From NCBI GenBank assembly GCA_024401745.1, contig JAKSKK010000016.1:1-45329 (forward strand): DNA of 45,329 bases, written 5' to 3'. Shown here piece after piece: positions 24,541 to 33,576 of this stretch. The stretch's first letter is position 1. Every line of letters starts with the position of its first letter. A model generated the notes under the pieces. That model was not told the origin of the DNA, made no database searches, and worked only from the letters and a program-made list of their open reading frames with translations. The DNA comes from Bacteroidales bacterium. Its GTDB lineage: Bacteria; Bacteroidota; Bacteroidia; Bacteroidales; UBA932. The translations under genes and the position numbers were made by a program.

Positions 24541-26019
24541 TTAGTAAGAGATTGCGAATACCACCCTCTGCTTGCTGGGCTTGCCTGAGTAGATGCACTT
24601 GCCCTCTTCCTCGCAGACGCAGCTGTCGATAGGGATGCAGCGTATGGTGGCCTTGGTTGCGTCCTTGATTGCCTGCTCGGTCTCGGCTGTGCCGTCCCAG
24701 TGGCAGAGAAGGAACTTTCCTGTCTGGATCTTGGCCTTGAACTCCTCCCAGTCGTCGCACTTCTCGATGTTGGAGTCGCGGAACTTGAGAGCCTTGTCGT
24801 AGATGTTCTGCTGGATGTCGCCGAGCAGGACGTCGATGTGCTGAGCGATGCCCTCGATGGGCATGGTCTCCTTGGTGAGCTCGTCGCGGCGTGCAACCTC
24901 GACGGTGCCTGCAGCGAGGTCGCGTGCGCCCATGGCAAGGCGTACGGGAACGCCCTTGAGCTCCCACTCTGCGAACTTGAAACCGGGGCGGAGGGTGTCG
25001 CGGGTGTCGATCTTCACGCTGTGGCCGAGAGCCTCGAGCTGGCTCTTGATCTCGTTCATCTTCTCAAGGACTGCGTCAAGCTCTTCCTGAGTGCGGTAGA
25101 TGGGAACCATCACTACCTGGATGGGCGCGAGCTTCGGAGGAAGCACGAGTCCGTTGTCGTCGCCGTGAGCCATGATGAGGGCACCCATCAGACGGGTCGA
25201 AACGCCCCATGATGTTGCCCATACGTACTCCTGCTTGCCTTCCTTGTTGGTGAACTGCACGTCGAATGACTTTGCGAAGTTCTGGCCGAGGAAGTGCGAG
25301 GTACCTGCCTGCAGAGCCTTTCCGTCCTGCATCATCGCCTCGATGGTAAGGGTGTCGAGTGCACCGGCGAAGCGCTCGTTGGGGCTCTTGTGGCCGACGA
25401 TCACGGGCAGTGCCATGTACTCGCGTGCGAACTTTGCGTACACCTGGACCATTGTCATGGCCTCAGCCTGAGCCTCCTCAGAGGTGGCGTGTGCCGTGTG
25501 GCCTTCCTGCCACAGGAACTCTGCGGTCCTGAGGAACAGGCGGGTACGCATCTCCCAGCGCACTACGTTTGCCCACTGGTTGCAGAGGATGGGGAGGTCG
25601 CGCCAAGAGGTGATCCAGTTCTTGTATGTGCTCCAGATGATGGTCTCGGATGTGGGGCGTACGATGAGCTCTTCCTCGAGCTTTGCCTCAGGGTCGACCA
25701 CCACGCCGTTTCCGTTGGGGTCGTTCATCAGGCGGTGATGTGTGACCACTGCACACTCCTTCGCGAAACCTGCAACGTGCTCTGCCTCCCTGCTGAAGAA
25801 GCTCTTGGGGATGAAGAGCGGGAAATATGCGTTCTGGTGTCCTGTCTGTTTGAACATCTTGTCGAGAGTCTCGTGCATGGACTCCCAGATTGCGTAACCG
25901 TAGGGCTTGATGACCATACAGCCGCGGACAGCTGACTGCTCAGCCAGATCTGCCTTGAGCGCCAGATCGTTATACCACTGTGAATAGTTTTCTGAGCGCT
26001 TTGTAACCTCTTTTGCCAT
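24541..26019 (-). CDS. proS: Prolyl-tRNA synthetase, archaeal/eukaryotic type
   Basis: A 492-residue class II aminoacyl-tRNA synthetase that charges tRNA-Pro. The start [16 protein letters not shown] at 26019 is standard for this type. Motif 2 region ([22 protein letters not shown]), cited here as the short core [10 protein letters not shown], and motif 3 region ([16 protein letters not shown]) are present, followed by the anticodon-binding domain ([10 protein letters not shown]) and a C-terminal domain with CVCEEEGKC and a terminal Tyr, as in ProS type 3. There is no INS editing domain of the bacterial type. It has a roughly 90-nt leader containing a small hairpin. Confidence 0.95.
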   Translation of the reverse strand: MAKEVTKRSENYSQWYNDLALKADLAEQSAVRGCMVIKPYGYAIWESMHETLDKMFKQTGHQNAYFPLFIPKSFFSREAEHVAGFAKECAVVTHHRLMNDPNGNGVVVDPEAKLEEELIVRPTSETIIWSTYKNWITSWRDLPILCNQWANVVRWEMRTRLFLRTAEFLWQEGHTAHATSEEAQAEAMTMVQVYAKFAREYMALPVIVGHKSPNERFAGALDTLTIEAMMQDGKALQAGTSHFLGQNFAKSFDVQFTNKEGKQEYVWATSWGVSTRLMGALIMAHGDDNGLVLPPKLAPIQVVMVPIYRTQEELDAVLEKMNEIKSQLEALGHSVKIDTRDTLRPGFKFAEWELKGVPVRLAMGARDLAAGTVEVARRDELTKETMPIEGIAQHIDVLLGDIQQNIYDKALKFRDSNIEKCDDWEEFKAKIQTGKFLLCHWDGTAETEQAIKDATKATIRCIPIDSCVCEEEGKCIYSGKPSKQRVVFAISY

Positions 26020-26075
26020 ATTGTACTTGAAATTCTGCGGATTTTTCCGAAATTTGCATCTATTACTATAAGAAG

Positions 26076-26126
26076 GCTTACATCCGTAGGATGAGCTTTG
26101 GTATAATAATTGTGATTGCAAAGATA
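26076..26126 (-). promoter_or_regulatory. proS promoter box and leader hairpin
   Basis: TATCTTTG on the minus strand (26126-26119) is the likely -7 box, about 100 nt before the ATG. In the leader, CATCC and GGATG (26081-26093) pair around a 3-nt loop, and GCT/AGC extend the stem past a 2-nt bulge. No U tract follows, so it is not an obvious terminator. Whether it regulates proS is unknown. Confidence 0.4.
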
Positions 26127-26152
26127 TAAACTTTTTTAATAGGAGATTCAAT

Positions 26153-27406
26153 ATGAAACGGAGCATCGCATATTTACTGCCTTTACTTTTCGTATTGGGG
26201 TCATGCGGAACCACATCTGACTTTTCGTCTCAGAGGTTCCAGGACGGCATATATCGGTCATCGCAGCCTGAACCGGCTGTGGTGCTCTCAATGGACCAGA
26301 TAGACGAGATGGCTCGTCAGAACATAGAACGTGAACGTGTTGCAAAGCAGCTCGACACCCTTGTGCTTGTCTACGATCCCGACGACGTGATGTACCTCAA
26401 CCGCTGGAACTGTGGCTTCGGCTACAATACCTGGTGGATGGGTGGCTATTACAGCCCTTACTGGTCATTCCGTTGGGGATGGGACTGGTACAGCCCCTGG
26501 TATCCCGGCGGATGGAGCTGGAGCTGGGGCTGGTACGACCCGTTCTGGGGTCCCGGCTGGTATGATCCTTTCTGGGGACCTGGCTGGTACGACCCGTTCT
26601 GGGGTCCCAGCTGGTACTATCCTTACTGGTATGGCGGATGGGGTCCCTGGCACCATGGCTGGTATGATCCCTGGTACGGTCTTGTATATCCCGGTGGCGG
26701 CGGAATATGGCGTGATACATATTACGGTCCTCGCGGCACCACGAATTCAATGACTTCCCGTGGCGGATACGTCGGCACGAACGGTGGAGTCCGCACGGCT
26801 CCCGGTTCCAACACCCGCGGTGGTGTGAGCAAGTCACGCATCCCTGCAAACACCAATTACGGTTCAGCAGGCAGCTCATCCACAAGGTCAGGCAGCACCG
26901 GCAGCCGCGGCAGCAGCACCGGCACCAATGTGCGCACCAACAGCGCTACGACCGGCACCGGCTCACGCAGCAGCTACGGTACCTCAAGCCAGAGCCGCAG
27001 TTCATACGGCACATCCAGTGGATCACGCAGCAGCTATGGTTCAAGCAGCACATCCGGCAGCCGCAGCTCATACGGCACATCCAGTGGATCACGCAGCAGC
27101 TACGGCTCAAGCAGCTCTTCACGCAGCAGCTCATCAGGCAGCCGCAGCACATACGGCTCATCGAGCAGCACCCGCAGCAGTTCATCAGGAAGCCGTAGCA
27201 GCAGCTACAGCTCAGGCAGCAGCCGCGGAAGCTACAGTTCAGGCAGTTCTTCAAGCAGCTCACGCAGCAGCTACAGCTCAGGCAGCTCATCAAGCAGCAG
27301 CCGCGGAAGCTACAGCGGAGGCGGTGGATACAGTGGCGGTGGAGGATACAGCGGCGGCCATAGTGGCGGCGGTGGCGGCGGAAGCCACGGCGGCGGCAGA
27401 AGGTAA
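26153..27406 (+). CDS. Repeat-rich lipoprotein (Trp/Tyr/Gly and Ser/Arg repeats)
   Basis: A 417-residue protein with lipobox LGSCGT. Residues about 20-85 are ordinary. Next comes a Trp/Tyr/Gly/Pro region with three perfect units of GWYDPFWGP, then a linker, then about 130 residues of SRSSYGSS-type repeats, and finally a glycine-rich tail of GGYSGG units ending in HGGGRR. It is a surface or periplasmic lipoprotein of unknown role, of a kind seen in several Bacteroidales; the low-complexity tail could be elastic or adhesive. AGGAG at 26141-26145, 7 nt from the ATG, is one of the few good Shine-Dalgarno sites in the window. The downstream FadL-like gene begins 27 nt later. Confidence 0.7.
   Translation: MKRSIAYLLPLLFVLGSCGTTSDFSSQRFQDGIYRSSQPEPAVVLSMDQIDEMARQNIERERVAKQLDTLVLVYDPDDVMYLNRWNCGFGYNTWWMGGYYSPYWSFRWGWDWYSPWYPGGWSWSWGWYDPFWGPGWYDPFWGPGWYDPFWGPSWYYPYWYGGWGPWHHGWYDPWYGLVYPGGGGIWRDTYYGPRGTTNSMTSRGGYVGTNGGVRTAPGSNTRGGVSKSRIPANTNYGSAGSSSTRSGSTGSRGSSTGTNVRTNSATTGTGSRSSYGTSSQSRSSYGTSSGSRSSYGSSSTSGSRSSYGTSSGSRSSYGSSSSSRSSSSGSRSTYGSSSSTRSSSSGSRSSSYSSGSSRGSYSSGSSSSSSRSSYSSGSSSSSSRGSYSGGGGYSGGGGYSGGHSGGGGGGSHGGGRR
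26528..26608 (+). repeat. Three tandem 27-bp units encoding GWYDPFWGP
   Basis: Units 1 and 3 are identical in DNA, while unit 2 differs only by synonymous changes. That pattern points to duplication or gene conversion acting on a selected peptide. Confidence 0.85.
26950..27400 (+). repeat. Low-complexity Ser/Arg/Tyr/Gly coding repeats
   Basis: Short irregular repeats based on codons for SRSSYG and SSGS, followed by GGYSGG units. The segment GGATCACGCAGCAGCTA recurs near 27020 and 27089 within longer matching sequence, so slippage or recombination here is likely. Confidence 0.75.
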
Positions 27407-27433
27407 ACGTTCAACTTGAAAACAAAGAAGATT

Positions 27434-29140
27434 ATGAAAAGAATATTTGTTGCATTGGCAATTCTTGGCGTTGCTGCTTCGGCATCGGCCCAGAACATGT
27501 ATGACGCAATGATGTTCAGCGAGAACAACTATTACGGCACAGCGCGCTCAATGGCCCTCGGCAACGCGATGACAGCCGTCGGCGGCGATCTCGGCTCCAT
27601 CGGACTCAACCCTGCCGGCTCTGCAGTCGCAGGATACAGCCAGATAACCATGACCCCCGGCCTGTCGTTCTCAAACATGACATCGACATACGCTCAGTTC
27701 GGCACCGACGTGCAGGGCTCGTCTGAAACCACCGGCAAGACCCGCTTCGGCCTTCCCAACATCGGTTACGTCGAGAACTTCGAGACCGGTAACTCTTGGG
27801 GTGTCAAGTCATTCACCTTCGGCCTCGTGAGCAACCGCACCGCAAACTACAACCAGAGGTTCGTAGGATACGGCAACAACCAGTACACCTCCCGCTTCGG
27901 CGAGATAGCAGTGGCCGGTACAGGATATACTCCATACGACCTCGGCCTCGGCAACAACGACGCATATTACGACAGCACTGCCCCCTGGGACGTGATTGCA
28001 GCATATCGTGCAAACCTCATCAGCGGCTACGACAGCACCAACAACTACTATGCAGGCAGCACTGAGTTCGTTCCCAAGGACGGCATGCCATACGTTCCCG
28101 GCGAGCTCAAGCAGGTTGTCGATGTCCTCTCTAGCGGCAGCAAGCAGGACATCATCGTGAACTTCGGCCTGAACATGGACGACAAGCTCTTCCTCGGACT
28201 CAACGTGGGCATCCCTACGGCTTCATACAGGTACAACGAGTTCTATTCCGAGACTCCTGCGAATCCTGATCTCTTCCCCATCACCTTCACTACCGACGGC
28301 GGCGAGGTCGAGACCAACTTCAAGGGCGGTACCATGGAGTATGAGAGGACCAACGACATCGACGGTATCTACGCCAAGTTCGGTGTGATCTACCTGCCCA
28401 CCAAGAACCTCAGGCTCGGTGCAGCTATCCAGACTCCCACAGCCTACACCATCAGGGAGATGTGGCAGTGGAGCGCCGCTTCCACCTACGGAAACAGCAG
28501 CTTCAACTCATCAGACCTCTCTCCTCTCGGCGACTACACCTACTGCCTGCGCTCTCCCTACATCGCAAACTTCGGTGTGGCATACACCTTCGGCGGACGC
28601 GGATTCATCAGCGCAGACTATGAGCTCACCGACTACAGCGTGATGCGCTTCAGCGAGCTCCACGAGGACTTTGGCGATGACTACTTCTACTACACCAACG
28701 AGTGCAACAGGCTCTTTGCAGGCGTATCTCATTCGCTTCGTCTCGGCCTCGAGTACAGGCTCACTCCTGAATTCGCAGTGCGCGCAGGCTACAGCCTCCT
28801 CACCAGCCCCGAGAAGCATTACACCAACGCCAGCGGCCAGGAGATCAATGCCAGCATGTTCGTCGACAACTTCGATGACCTTCGTGGCGAGCTCAGGAAC
28901 GCAAGCTACTATCAGGACCGTACCGATGCAGTATCGTTCGGTATAGGATACTCTTCTCCCGGATCATTCTTCATGGACCTCGCTGCGAGAAGGACCAACT
29001 ATCCTGATTCCAACTTCGCTCCCTACTACGATTACGAGAACTTCGATGCACAGGGCGTGCAGAAGAACTATGCTTCTCCCCGCCTTCTCAATACCAGGAA
29101 CATCTGGGATGTTGTAATGACCTTAGGCTTCAGGTTTTAA
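27434..29140 (+). CDS. FadL/OmpP1-like outer-membrane transport protein
   Basis: A 568-residue beta-barrel protein. The ATG at 27434 gives the signal peptide ALAILGVAASASAQN; the TTG at 27416 is rejected. The N-terminal part RSMALGNAMTAVGGDLG and SIGLNPAGSA is typical of the FadL/OmpP1/TodX and related PorV-like families, and the barrel ends in an aromatic residue (LGFRF). FadL proteins pass hydrophobic compounds across the outer membrane. The stop is 3 nt before lpxD, so it heads an envelope operon with the lpx genes. The substrate is unknown. Confidence 0.75.
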   Translation: MKRIFVALAILGVAASASAQNMYDAMMFSENNYYGTARSMALGNAMTAVGGDLGSIGLNPAGSAVAGYSQITMTPGLSFSNMTSTYAQFGTDVQGSSETTGKTRFGLPNIGYVENFETGNSWGVKSFTFGLVSNRTANYNQRFVGYGNNQYTSRFGEIAVAGTGYTPYDLGLGNNDAYYDSTAPWDVIAAYRANLISGYDSTNNYYAGSTEFVPKDGMPYVPGELKQVVDVLSSGSKQDIIVNFGLNMDDKLFLGLNVGIPTASYRYNEFYSETPANPDLFPITFTTDGGEVETNFKGGTMEYERTNDIDGIYAKFGVIYLPTKNLRLGAAIQTPTAYTIREMWQWSAASTYGNSSFNSSDLSPLGDYTYCLRSPYIANFGVAYTFGGRGFISADYELTDYSVMRFSELHEDFGDDYFYYTNECNRLFAGVSHSLRLGLEYRLTPEFAVRAGYSLLTSPEKHYTNASGQEINASMFVDNFDDLRGELRNASYYQDRTDAVSFGIGYSSPGSFFMDLAARRTNYPDSNFAPYYDYENFDAQGVQKNYASPRLLNTRNIWDVVMTLGFRF

Positions 29141-29143
29141 TTG

Positions 29144-30130
29144 ATGGAATTGACGGCAAAAGAACTGGCGGAAGTTCTCCACGGTACAGTCGAAGGCGAT
29201 CCCGGTGCAAAGGTTTCCGGTTTTGCGAAGATAGAGCACGGCAAGCCCGGCACACTGAGCTTCTACGCCAATCCCAAATACGAACAATATGTCTATACCA
29301 GCAAGGCGGATGTCTTGCTGGTTAATTCTGATTTTGAGCCCAAGGGTCCCGTCGCTCCTACAATGGTGCGCGTGCCCAATGCATACGATGCTCTGGCCGA
29401 ACTGCTCAAGTACGTCCACGACAAGAAAAAGAAGTACCGCCGCCACCGCGGCCTCTGCCGCATCGCTCCCGGCGCAAAGCTGGGCAAGAAGGTGTGGGTA
29501 GGCGACTTCGTCACTATCGGACGCAAGTGCAGGATAGGCAGCTATACCAAGATACACGACAACGTCACCATAGGTGAGGGTACCGTGATAGGCAGCAACT
29601 GCATCATCTATCCCGGCGTGCATATTTTCCCCGGAATGGTGATAGGCGACCGCGTAATCCTGCATGCCGGCTGCATCATCGGAGACGATGGCTTCGGCAA
29701 TGCTCCTCAGCCTGACGGCACATGGAAGAAGATCGAGCACGTGGGCAACGTCATCATAGGCAATGACGTAGAGATAGGTTCCAACACCACAGTCGACAGA
29801 GCGCCCATGGAGTCCACCATCATCGAGGACGGCGTACGCATCGACAACCTCTGCCAGATAGCCCATAACGTTGTGGTAGGCAAGAACACTGCCATAGCCG
29901 CACAGACCGGAATCGCCGGTTCGTCCAAGGTGGGCGAGTCATGCATCCTTGCCGGCCAGGTGGGCATAGTCGGGCACATCACCATTGCCGACCATACCAC
30001 TGTGGCGGCGAAGTCGGGCGTCATCGGAAACATACGCAAGGGCGGTGAGACATGGTTCGGAATTCCCGCCATCCTGCACCGGAACTATCTGCGTTCGTAC
30101 GCCAAGTTCAAGCAGTCGGGTCAGGAATAA
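29144..30130 (+). CDS. lpxD: UDP-3-O-acylglucosamine N-acyltransferase
   Basis: A 328-residue enzyme that adds the second acyl chain to UDP-3-O-acyl-glucosamine in lipid A synthesis. The N-terminal uridine-binding domain ([10 protein letters not shown]) is followed by a left-handed beta-helix of hexapeptide repeats ([17 protein letters not shown]), with the catalytic His in [10 protein letters not shown] and the segment [13 protein letters not shown]. The ATG at 29144 is preferred to the TTG at 29141. It is followed by lpxC and lpxA. Confidence 0.95.
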   Translation: MELTAKELAEVLHGTVEGDPGAKVSGFAKIEHGKPGTLSFYANPKYEQYVYTSKADVLLVNSDFEPKGPVAPTMVRVPNAYDALAELLKYVHDKKKKYRRHRGLCRIAPGAKLGKKVWVGDFVTIGRKCRIGSYTKIHDNVTIGEGTVIGSNCIIYPGVHIFPGMVIGDRVILHAGCIIGDDGFGNAPQPDGTWKKIEHVGNVIIGNDVEIGSNTTVDRAPMESTIIEDGVRIDNLCQIAHNVVVGKNTAIAAQTGIAGSSKVGESCILAGQVGIVGHITIADHTTVAAKSGVIGNIRKGGETWFGIPAILHRNYLRSYAKFKQSGQE

Positions 30131-30141
30131 ATTATTATTCT

Positions 30142-30149
30142 TATCTTTG
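30142..30149 (+). promoter_or_regulatory. Internal promoter box before lpxC
   Basis: TATCTTTG ends 6 nt before the lpxC ATG at 30156, in the 25-bp gap after lpxD. It could drive lpxC-lpxA and the WbqC-like gene separately from the upstream operon promoter, with almost no leader. Confidence 0.55.
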
Positions 30150-30155
30150 CAGGCT

Positions 30156-31055
30156 ATGAAACAGAAGACACTGGGTCGAGGATATAAATTCTGGGGCAAA
30201 GGCCTGCATACAGGATGCTATTCACACATGCGTCTGAAACCGGCTCCGGCTGACACCGGAATCGTTTTCGTGCGCACTGACCTCGGTGTCGAGATCCCCG
30301 CTCTGGCTGAGAATGTTTCATCCACCGCACGCAGCACGACCCTCTCGGTCGGCAAGGTGTCGGTCGGCACCGTGGAGCATGTGCTCTCGGCCCTGACCGG
30401 CCTCGGCGTCGACAATGCCTATATCGAGATAGACAACAAGGAAGTACCCATACTCGACGGCAGTGCCCGCCCGTACATCGAGGCAATCTCCATCGACAAG
30501 CTCGTGGAGCAGGATGCCGAGCGCAGATACCTCGAACTCAGCAGGGAAGTATATGTCGAGAACCGCAAGACCGGTTCATACATCAGGGTGACGCCTTCCG
30601 ACTCGCCTTCGGTAGACCTTACCATCGACTTCAACTCCCATGTGCTGGGTGTCCAGACGGTTCACTGGGACCCGTCCATCGACTATTCTCAGGAAATCGG
30701 TCCCTGCCGCACCTTCTGCTTCCTGCACGAAGTGCTGCTTCTGCACACGCTCGGCCTGGTCAAGGGCGGAGACGTGGAGAATGCGATTGTGGTAGTGGAG
30801 AAGCCTGTGTCGGAAAGGAAGAAGAGGAAGCTTGCAAAGACTTTCGGCCAGCCCAAGATCGAGATCACCCCTGAGGGCTATCTCAGCAACCTCGAGCTGC
30901 GTTTCCCTGACGAGTGCGGCCGTCACAAGCTCCTTGACATCATTGGAGACCTCCGCCTCGTAGGCGGCTTCATGAACGCTCACGTGGAGGCATACAAACC
31001 CGGGCACGCCCTGAATACCAGCGTGTCCGCTGAAATCAGAAAAATACTGAAATAG
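30156..31055 (+). CDS. lpxC: UDP-3-O-acyl-N-acetylglucosamine deacetylase, not fused to FabZ
   Basis: A 299-residue zinc enzyme for the committed step of lipid A synthesis. The start MKQKTLGRGYKFWGKGLHTG is standard. Zinc and catalytic residues are visible in GTVEHVLSAL, RHKLLDIIGDLRL and KPGHALN. In many Bacteroidetes, LpxC is fused to FabZ in one protein of about 460 residues; here the protein stops after the LpxC part (EIRKILK) and lpxA begins 2 nt later, so FabZ must be encoded elsewhere if present. A longer in-frame extension into lpxD is rejected because of the promoter and the conserved N-terminus. Confidence 0.95.
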   Translation: MKQKTLGRGYKFWGKGLHTGCYSHMRLKPAPADTGIVFVRTDLGVEIPALAENVSSTARSTTLSVGKVSVGTVEHVLSALTGLGVDNAYIEIDNKEVPILDGSARPYIEAISIDKLVEQDAERRYLELSREVYVENRKTGSYIRVTPSDSPSVDLTIDFNSHVLGVQTVHWDPSIDYSQEIGPCRTFCFLHEVLLLHTLGLVKGGDVENAIVVVEKPVSERKKRKLAKTFGQPKIEITPEGYLSNLELRFPDECGRHKLLDIIGDLRLVGGFMNAHVEAYKPGHALNTSVSAEIRKILK

Positions 31056-31057
31056 AT

Positions 31058-31870
31058 ATGGCAAAGATTCATCCCCTTGCAACCGTTCATCCCGGAGCCA
31101 AGCTCGCTGATTCAGTCGAAGTTGGCCCCTACGCATATATCGACGACAACGTCGAAATTGGCGAGAACACCAAGATCCTCCCTCATGCGACCATCTTCCC
31201 TTACGTGAAGATAGGCTGTGACTGCAGCGTCTTTCCCGGTGCGGTCGTGGGTGCAATCCCTCAGGACCTGAAGTTCGACGGCGAGATCACCTACGTCGAG
31301 ATAGGTGACCGCGTGAACATACGCGAGTGTGCGACCATCAACCGTGGTACCAAGGCCAGCGGCAAGGGAGTGACCAGGATCGGCAGCGACACCCTCATAA
31401 TGTCATACGTGCACGTAGCGCATGACTGTAACGTGGGCAACCACTGTATCCTCGTCAGCTATGTCGGAATCGCAGGCGAGACCGACGTGGAGGACTGGGC
31501 CATCATCGGCGGCGGCACCAAGGTGCATCAGTTCTCGAAGATAGGTACCCATGCCATGGTTGGCGGCGGCACCGGCGTCAACAAGGACATCCCGCCTTAC
31601 TCTATCTGCGGCCGCAACCCCATCTGCTTCGCAGGCGTGAACCTGGTCGGCCTCCGCAGGCGCGGCTTCGATTCCGACGTTATCCGCAACATCAAGGACA
31701 TTTACGACGTGCTCTACTATCAGGGATACAATGTTTCCGACGCGATCGCAAAGATCGAGGGCGGCTTTCCTCAGAGCGTCGAGCGCGATACCATCATAGA
31801 GTTCGTCCGCAATTCAAAGCGCGGTATAGTACGTGCCGGTGACGCTCACGAGAAGGGCGGCATAGAGTAG
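31058..31870 (+). CDS. lpxA: UDP-N-acetylglucosamine acyltransferase
   Basis: A 270-residue cytosolic enzyme that transfers a 3-hydroxyacyl chain from acyl carrier protein to UDP-GlcNAc, the first step of lipid A synthesis. Left-handed beta-helix hexapeptides run from residue 1 to about 190. The catalytic His is in VHVAHDCNVG, with GAIPQDLKF and CATINRGT as further family marks. The C-terminal helical domain has NLVGLRRRGF. It begins 2 nt after lpxC and ends 3 nt before the WbqC-like gene. Confidence 0.96.
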   Translation: MAKIHPLATVHPGAKLADSVEVGPYAYIDDNVEIGENTKILPHATIFPYVKIGCDCSVFPGAVVGAIPQDLKFDGEITYVEIGDRVNIRECATINRGTKASGKGVTRIGSDTLIMSYVHVAHDCNVGNHCILVSYVGIAGETDVEDWAIIGGGTKVHQFSKIGTHAMVGGGTGVNKDIPPYSICGRNPICFAGVNLVGLRRRGFDSDVIRNIKDIYDVLYYQGYNVSDAIAKIEGGFPQSVERDTIIEFVRNSKRGIVRAGDAHEKGGIE

Positions 31871-31873
31871 CAG

Positions 31874-32602
31874 ATGCTGCTCACTACGGCATACTTCCCC
31901 CCTATAGAGTACTTCTCCATCCTGGCGAAGTACTCTGTCGTTTATCTGGAGGCTCACGAGAAGTACCAGAAGCAGAGCTGGCGCAACCGCTGCCGCATCC
32001 TTACGGCCAACGGGCCGATGGACCTGAACTTCCCCATAGTGCATGACGGTGCCACGCTGATAAAGGACATAAAGGTGGACTGGAGCACGCCGTGGCTGCA
32101 CAAGACGGAGTACGCCATCGACTCGGCGTATTACAGCTCGCCATTCTTCGAGTACTATCGCGACGAGCTCTTCGCCATTCTGGACTCGCATCCTGAGACG
32201 CTCTGGGAGCTGAATCTCGGCATCATCGGCTTCTTCTGCCGCAAGATCGGCATCTGCCCGCAGATCCTTGAAACGGAGTCGTTCTTGGCGCCGGCTGCTG
32301 CGACTGCCGAGCCCCTGCAACATGGTCCGAGGGTGGACACGGTTTCCCAGGGGTCACTCCCTCTGTTCGCTCGGAGGTCAGCAGCCGAAAGGCTGCCGGG
32401 GGGCGTTATGGGGGCAGAGCCCTCATCAAATGCCAGATGTGTCGAGGACCAGAGGTACTCGATACATCCCAAGATGGCAAGCGACTATGTCGCGAAGCCA
32501 TATTGGCAAGTTTTCAAAGAACGGTTCGGCTTCGTCGGCAACCTGAGCATAATGGACCTGCTTTTCAACGAAGGTCCCGAGAGCCTTTGCTACCTTCGGT
32601 AG
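31874..32602 (+). CDS. WbqC-like family protein with in-frame repeat insertion
   Basis: A 242-residue protein. The N-terminal part (TTAYFPPIEYFSILAK, then WRNRCRILTANGP) and C-terminal part (YSIHPKMASD, then NLSIMDLLFNEGPESL) fit the WbqC-like family found in polysaccharide and lipid A gene groups; the biochemical role is poorly known, with amide-forming or sugar-acyl activity suggested for relatives. Residues about 139-189 do not belong to the family. They include RVDTV and RRSAAERLPGGVMGAEPSS, encoded by the same repeat that interrupts tilS. The gene follows lpxA by 3 nt, so it is last in the lipid A operon. The insert lies just before the IHPK motif. Confidence 0.75.
   Translation: MLLTTAYFPPIEYFSILAKYSVVYLEAHEKYQKQSWRNRCRILTANGPMDLNFPIVHDGATLIKDIKVDWSTPWLHKTEYAIDSAYYSSPFFEYYRDELFAILDSHPETLWELNLGIIGFFCRKIGICPQILETESFLAPAAATAEPLQHGPRVDTVSQGSLPLFARRSAAERLPGGVMGAEPSSNARCVEDQRYSIHPKMASDYVAKPYWQVFKERFGFVGNLSIMDLLFNEGPESLCYLR
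32331..32427 (+). repeat. Structured in-frame repeat element, copy 2 (in the WbqC-like gene)
   Basis: A 97-bp unit in the same orientation and reading frame relative to its host gene as copy 1. It begins GGGTGGACACGGTTT, then a 26-nt core, then CGGAGGTCAGCAGCCG. The first hairpin GCAGCC/GGCTGC has a GAAA loop (copy 1: GCTA). The second is ATGGGGGC/GCCCTCAT with loop AGA. Over the right-hand 56 nt the copies differ at five places: two in the first loop, two that swap a C-G pair for T-A, and one C-to-T that leaves a G-U pair. Confidence 0.85.
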
Positions 32603-32613
32603 GAAATTTTGTG

Positions 32614-32621
32614 TATATTTG
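32614..32621 (+). promoter_or_regulatory. -7 box of the riboside/galactoside operon
   Basis: TATATTTG lies 27 nt before the ribokinase ATG. TTTG at 32586-32589 is a possible -33 element, with a slightly long 24-nt spacing. No other promoter box was seen up to the end of lplA at 41276. Confidence 0.6.
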
Positions 32622-32648
32622 TAGGAATCGCATACTTATATACACAAC

Positions 32649-33572
32649 ATGAGCAAAATAATCGTAGTCGGCAGTTCCAACATCGACATGACCGCAATGG
32701 TCGAGACCCTTCCCAGACCCGGTGAGACCATTGGAGGAGCAAGATTCATTCAGGCAAACGGCGGCAAGGGCGCCAACCAGGCGGTGGCAGCGGCCCGCCT
32801 CGGAGGCGATGTGATGTTCGCCACCTGCGTCGGCAACGACCTGAACGGCAAGGCCCTGAAGGACATTTTCGCCGCCGACGGAATCAATACCAAGAACCAT
32901 AAGATGACCGATGAGGCGCCCACCGGGACCGCACTCATCATGGTAGACAAATATGCCGAGAACTGCATAGCCGTAGCTCCCGGCGCGAACGGCTGCCTGA
33001 CCCCCGAGGACATGGACGCCATGGAGGCTGACTTCGCCGAGGCGGAGATACTTCTCGTACAGCTCGAGGTGCCGATGCCCACGGTATGCAGGGCGGTCGA
33101 ACTGGCAGCGAAGCATGGCCTGAAGGTGGTCCTCAATCCGGCCCCCGTCGCTCCCATCCCCGAGCACATATTCCCTATGCTGTACCTCATCACTCCCAAC
33201 GAGACCGAGGCGCAGAAGCTTACCGGCGTCAGGGTGAACACCGCTGACGATGCTGTGGCTGCAGCCCAGGTGTTCTTCGACAAGGGAGTGCAGAACGTCA
33301 TAATCACGATGGGCGCTTCTGGCTCCATCATCTGCACCCAGGGCGGCGAGACCATATACGTTCCCACCCGCAAGGTGGATGCTGTCGACACGACTGCTGC
33401 CGGCGACGTGTACAACGGCGGTGTGGTCACAGCCCTCTCTGAAGGCAAGTCCCTCGAGGAGGCCGCAGGCTTCGCATCCGTCGCATCGTCGATATCAGTA
33501 ACCCGCCTCGGCGCGCAGAATTCCGTGCCCACAAGAGAAGAAGTAATGGAAGCCCTTTGTGGCAAATGCTAG
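32649..33572 (+). CDS. rbsK: Ribokinase (PfkB family)
   Basis: A 307-residue kinase that phosphorylates ribose to ribose 5-phosphate. PfkB signatures are GSSNIDMTAMVETLPRPGET and NGGKGANQAVAAARLG at the N-terminus, and DTTAAGDVYNGG near residue 245, whose second Asp is the catalytic base; Tyr replaces the usual Phe. APGAN and NPAP are typical of ribokinase rather than fructokinase. It is the first gene of an operon with an ADP-ribosylglycohydrolase-like protein (4-nt gap) and a sugar transporter, which fits ribose release, uptake and phosphorylation. Confidence 0.88.
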   Translation: MSKIIVVGSSNIDMTAMVETLPRPGETIGGARFIQANGGKGANQAVAAARLGGDVMFATCVGNDLNGKALKDIFAADGINTKNHKMTDEAPTGTALIMVDKYAENCIAVAPGANGCLTPEDMDAMEADFAEAEILLVQLEVPMPTVCRAVELAAKHGLKVVLNPAPVAPIPEHIFPMLYLITPNETEAQKLTGVRVNTADDAVAAAQVFFDKGVQNVIITMGASGSIICTQGGETIYVPTRKVDAVDTTAAGDVYNGGVVTALSEGKSLEEAAGFASVASSISVTRLGAQNSVPTREEVMEALCGKC

Positions 33573-33576
33573 GAAG

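Noticed and set aside
26076-26096. T-box riboswitch before proS
   Set aside because: Only one small hairpin is visible, without the T-box sequence or antiterminator, and T-boxes are typical of Firmicutes and Actinobacteria.
26465-27293. Long open frames on the minus strand and in other plus frames over the repeat-rich lipoprotein
   Set aside because: They consist of biased, low-complexity translations of the real gene's repeats, with no start context or family features.
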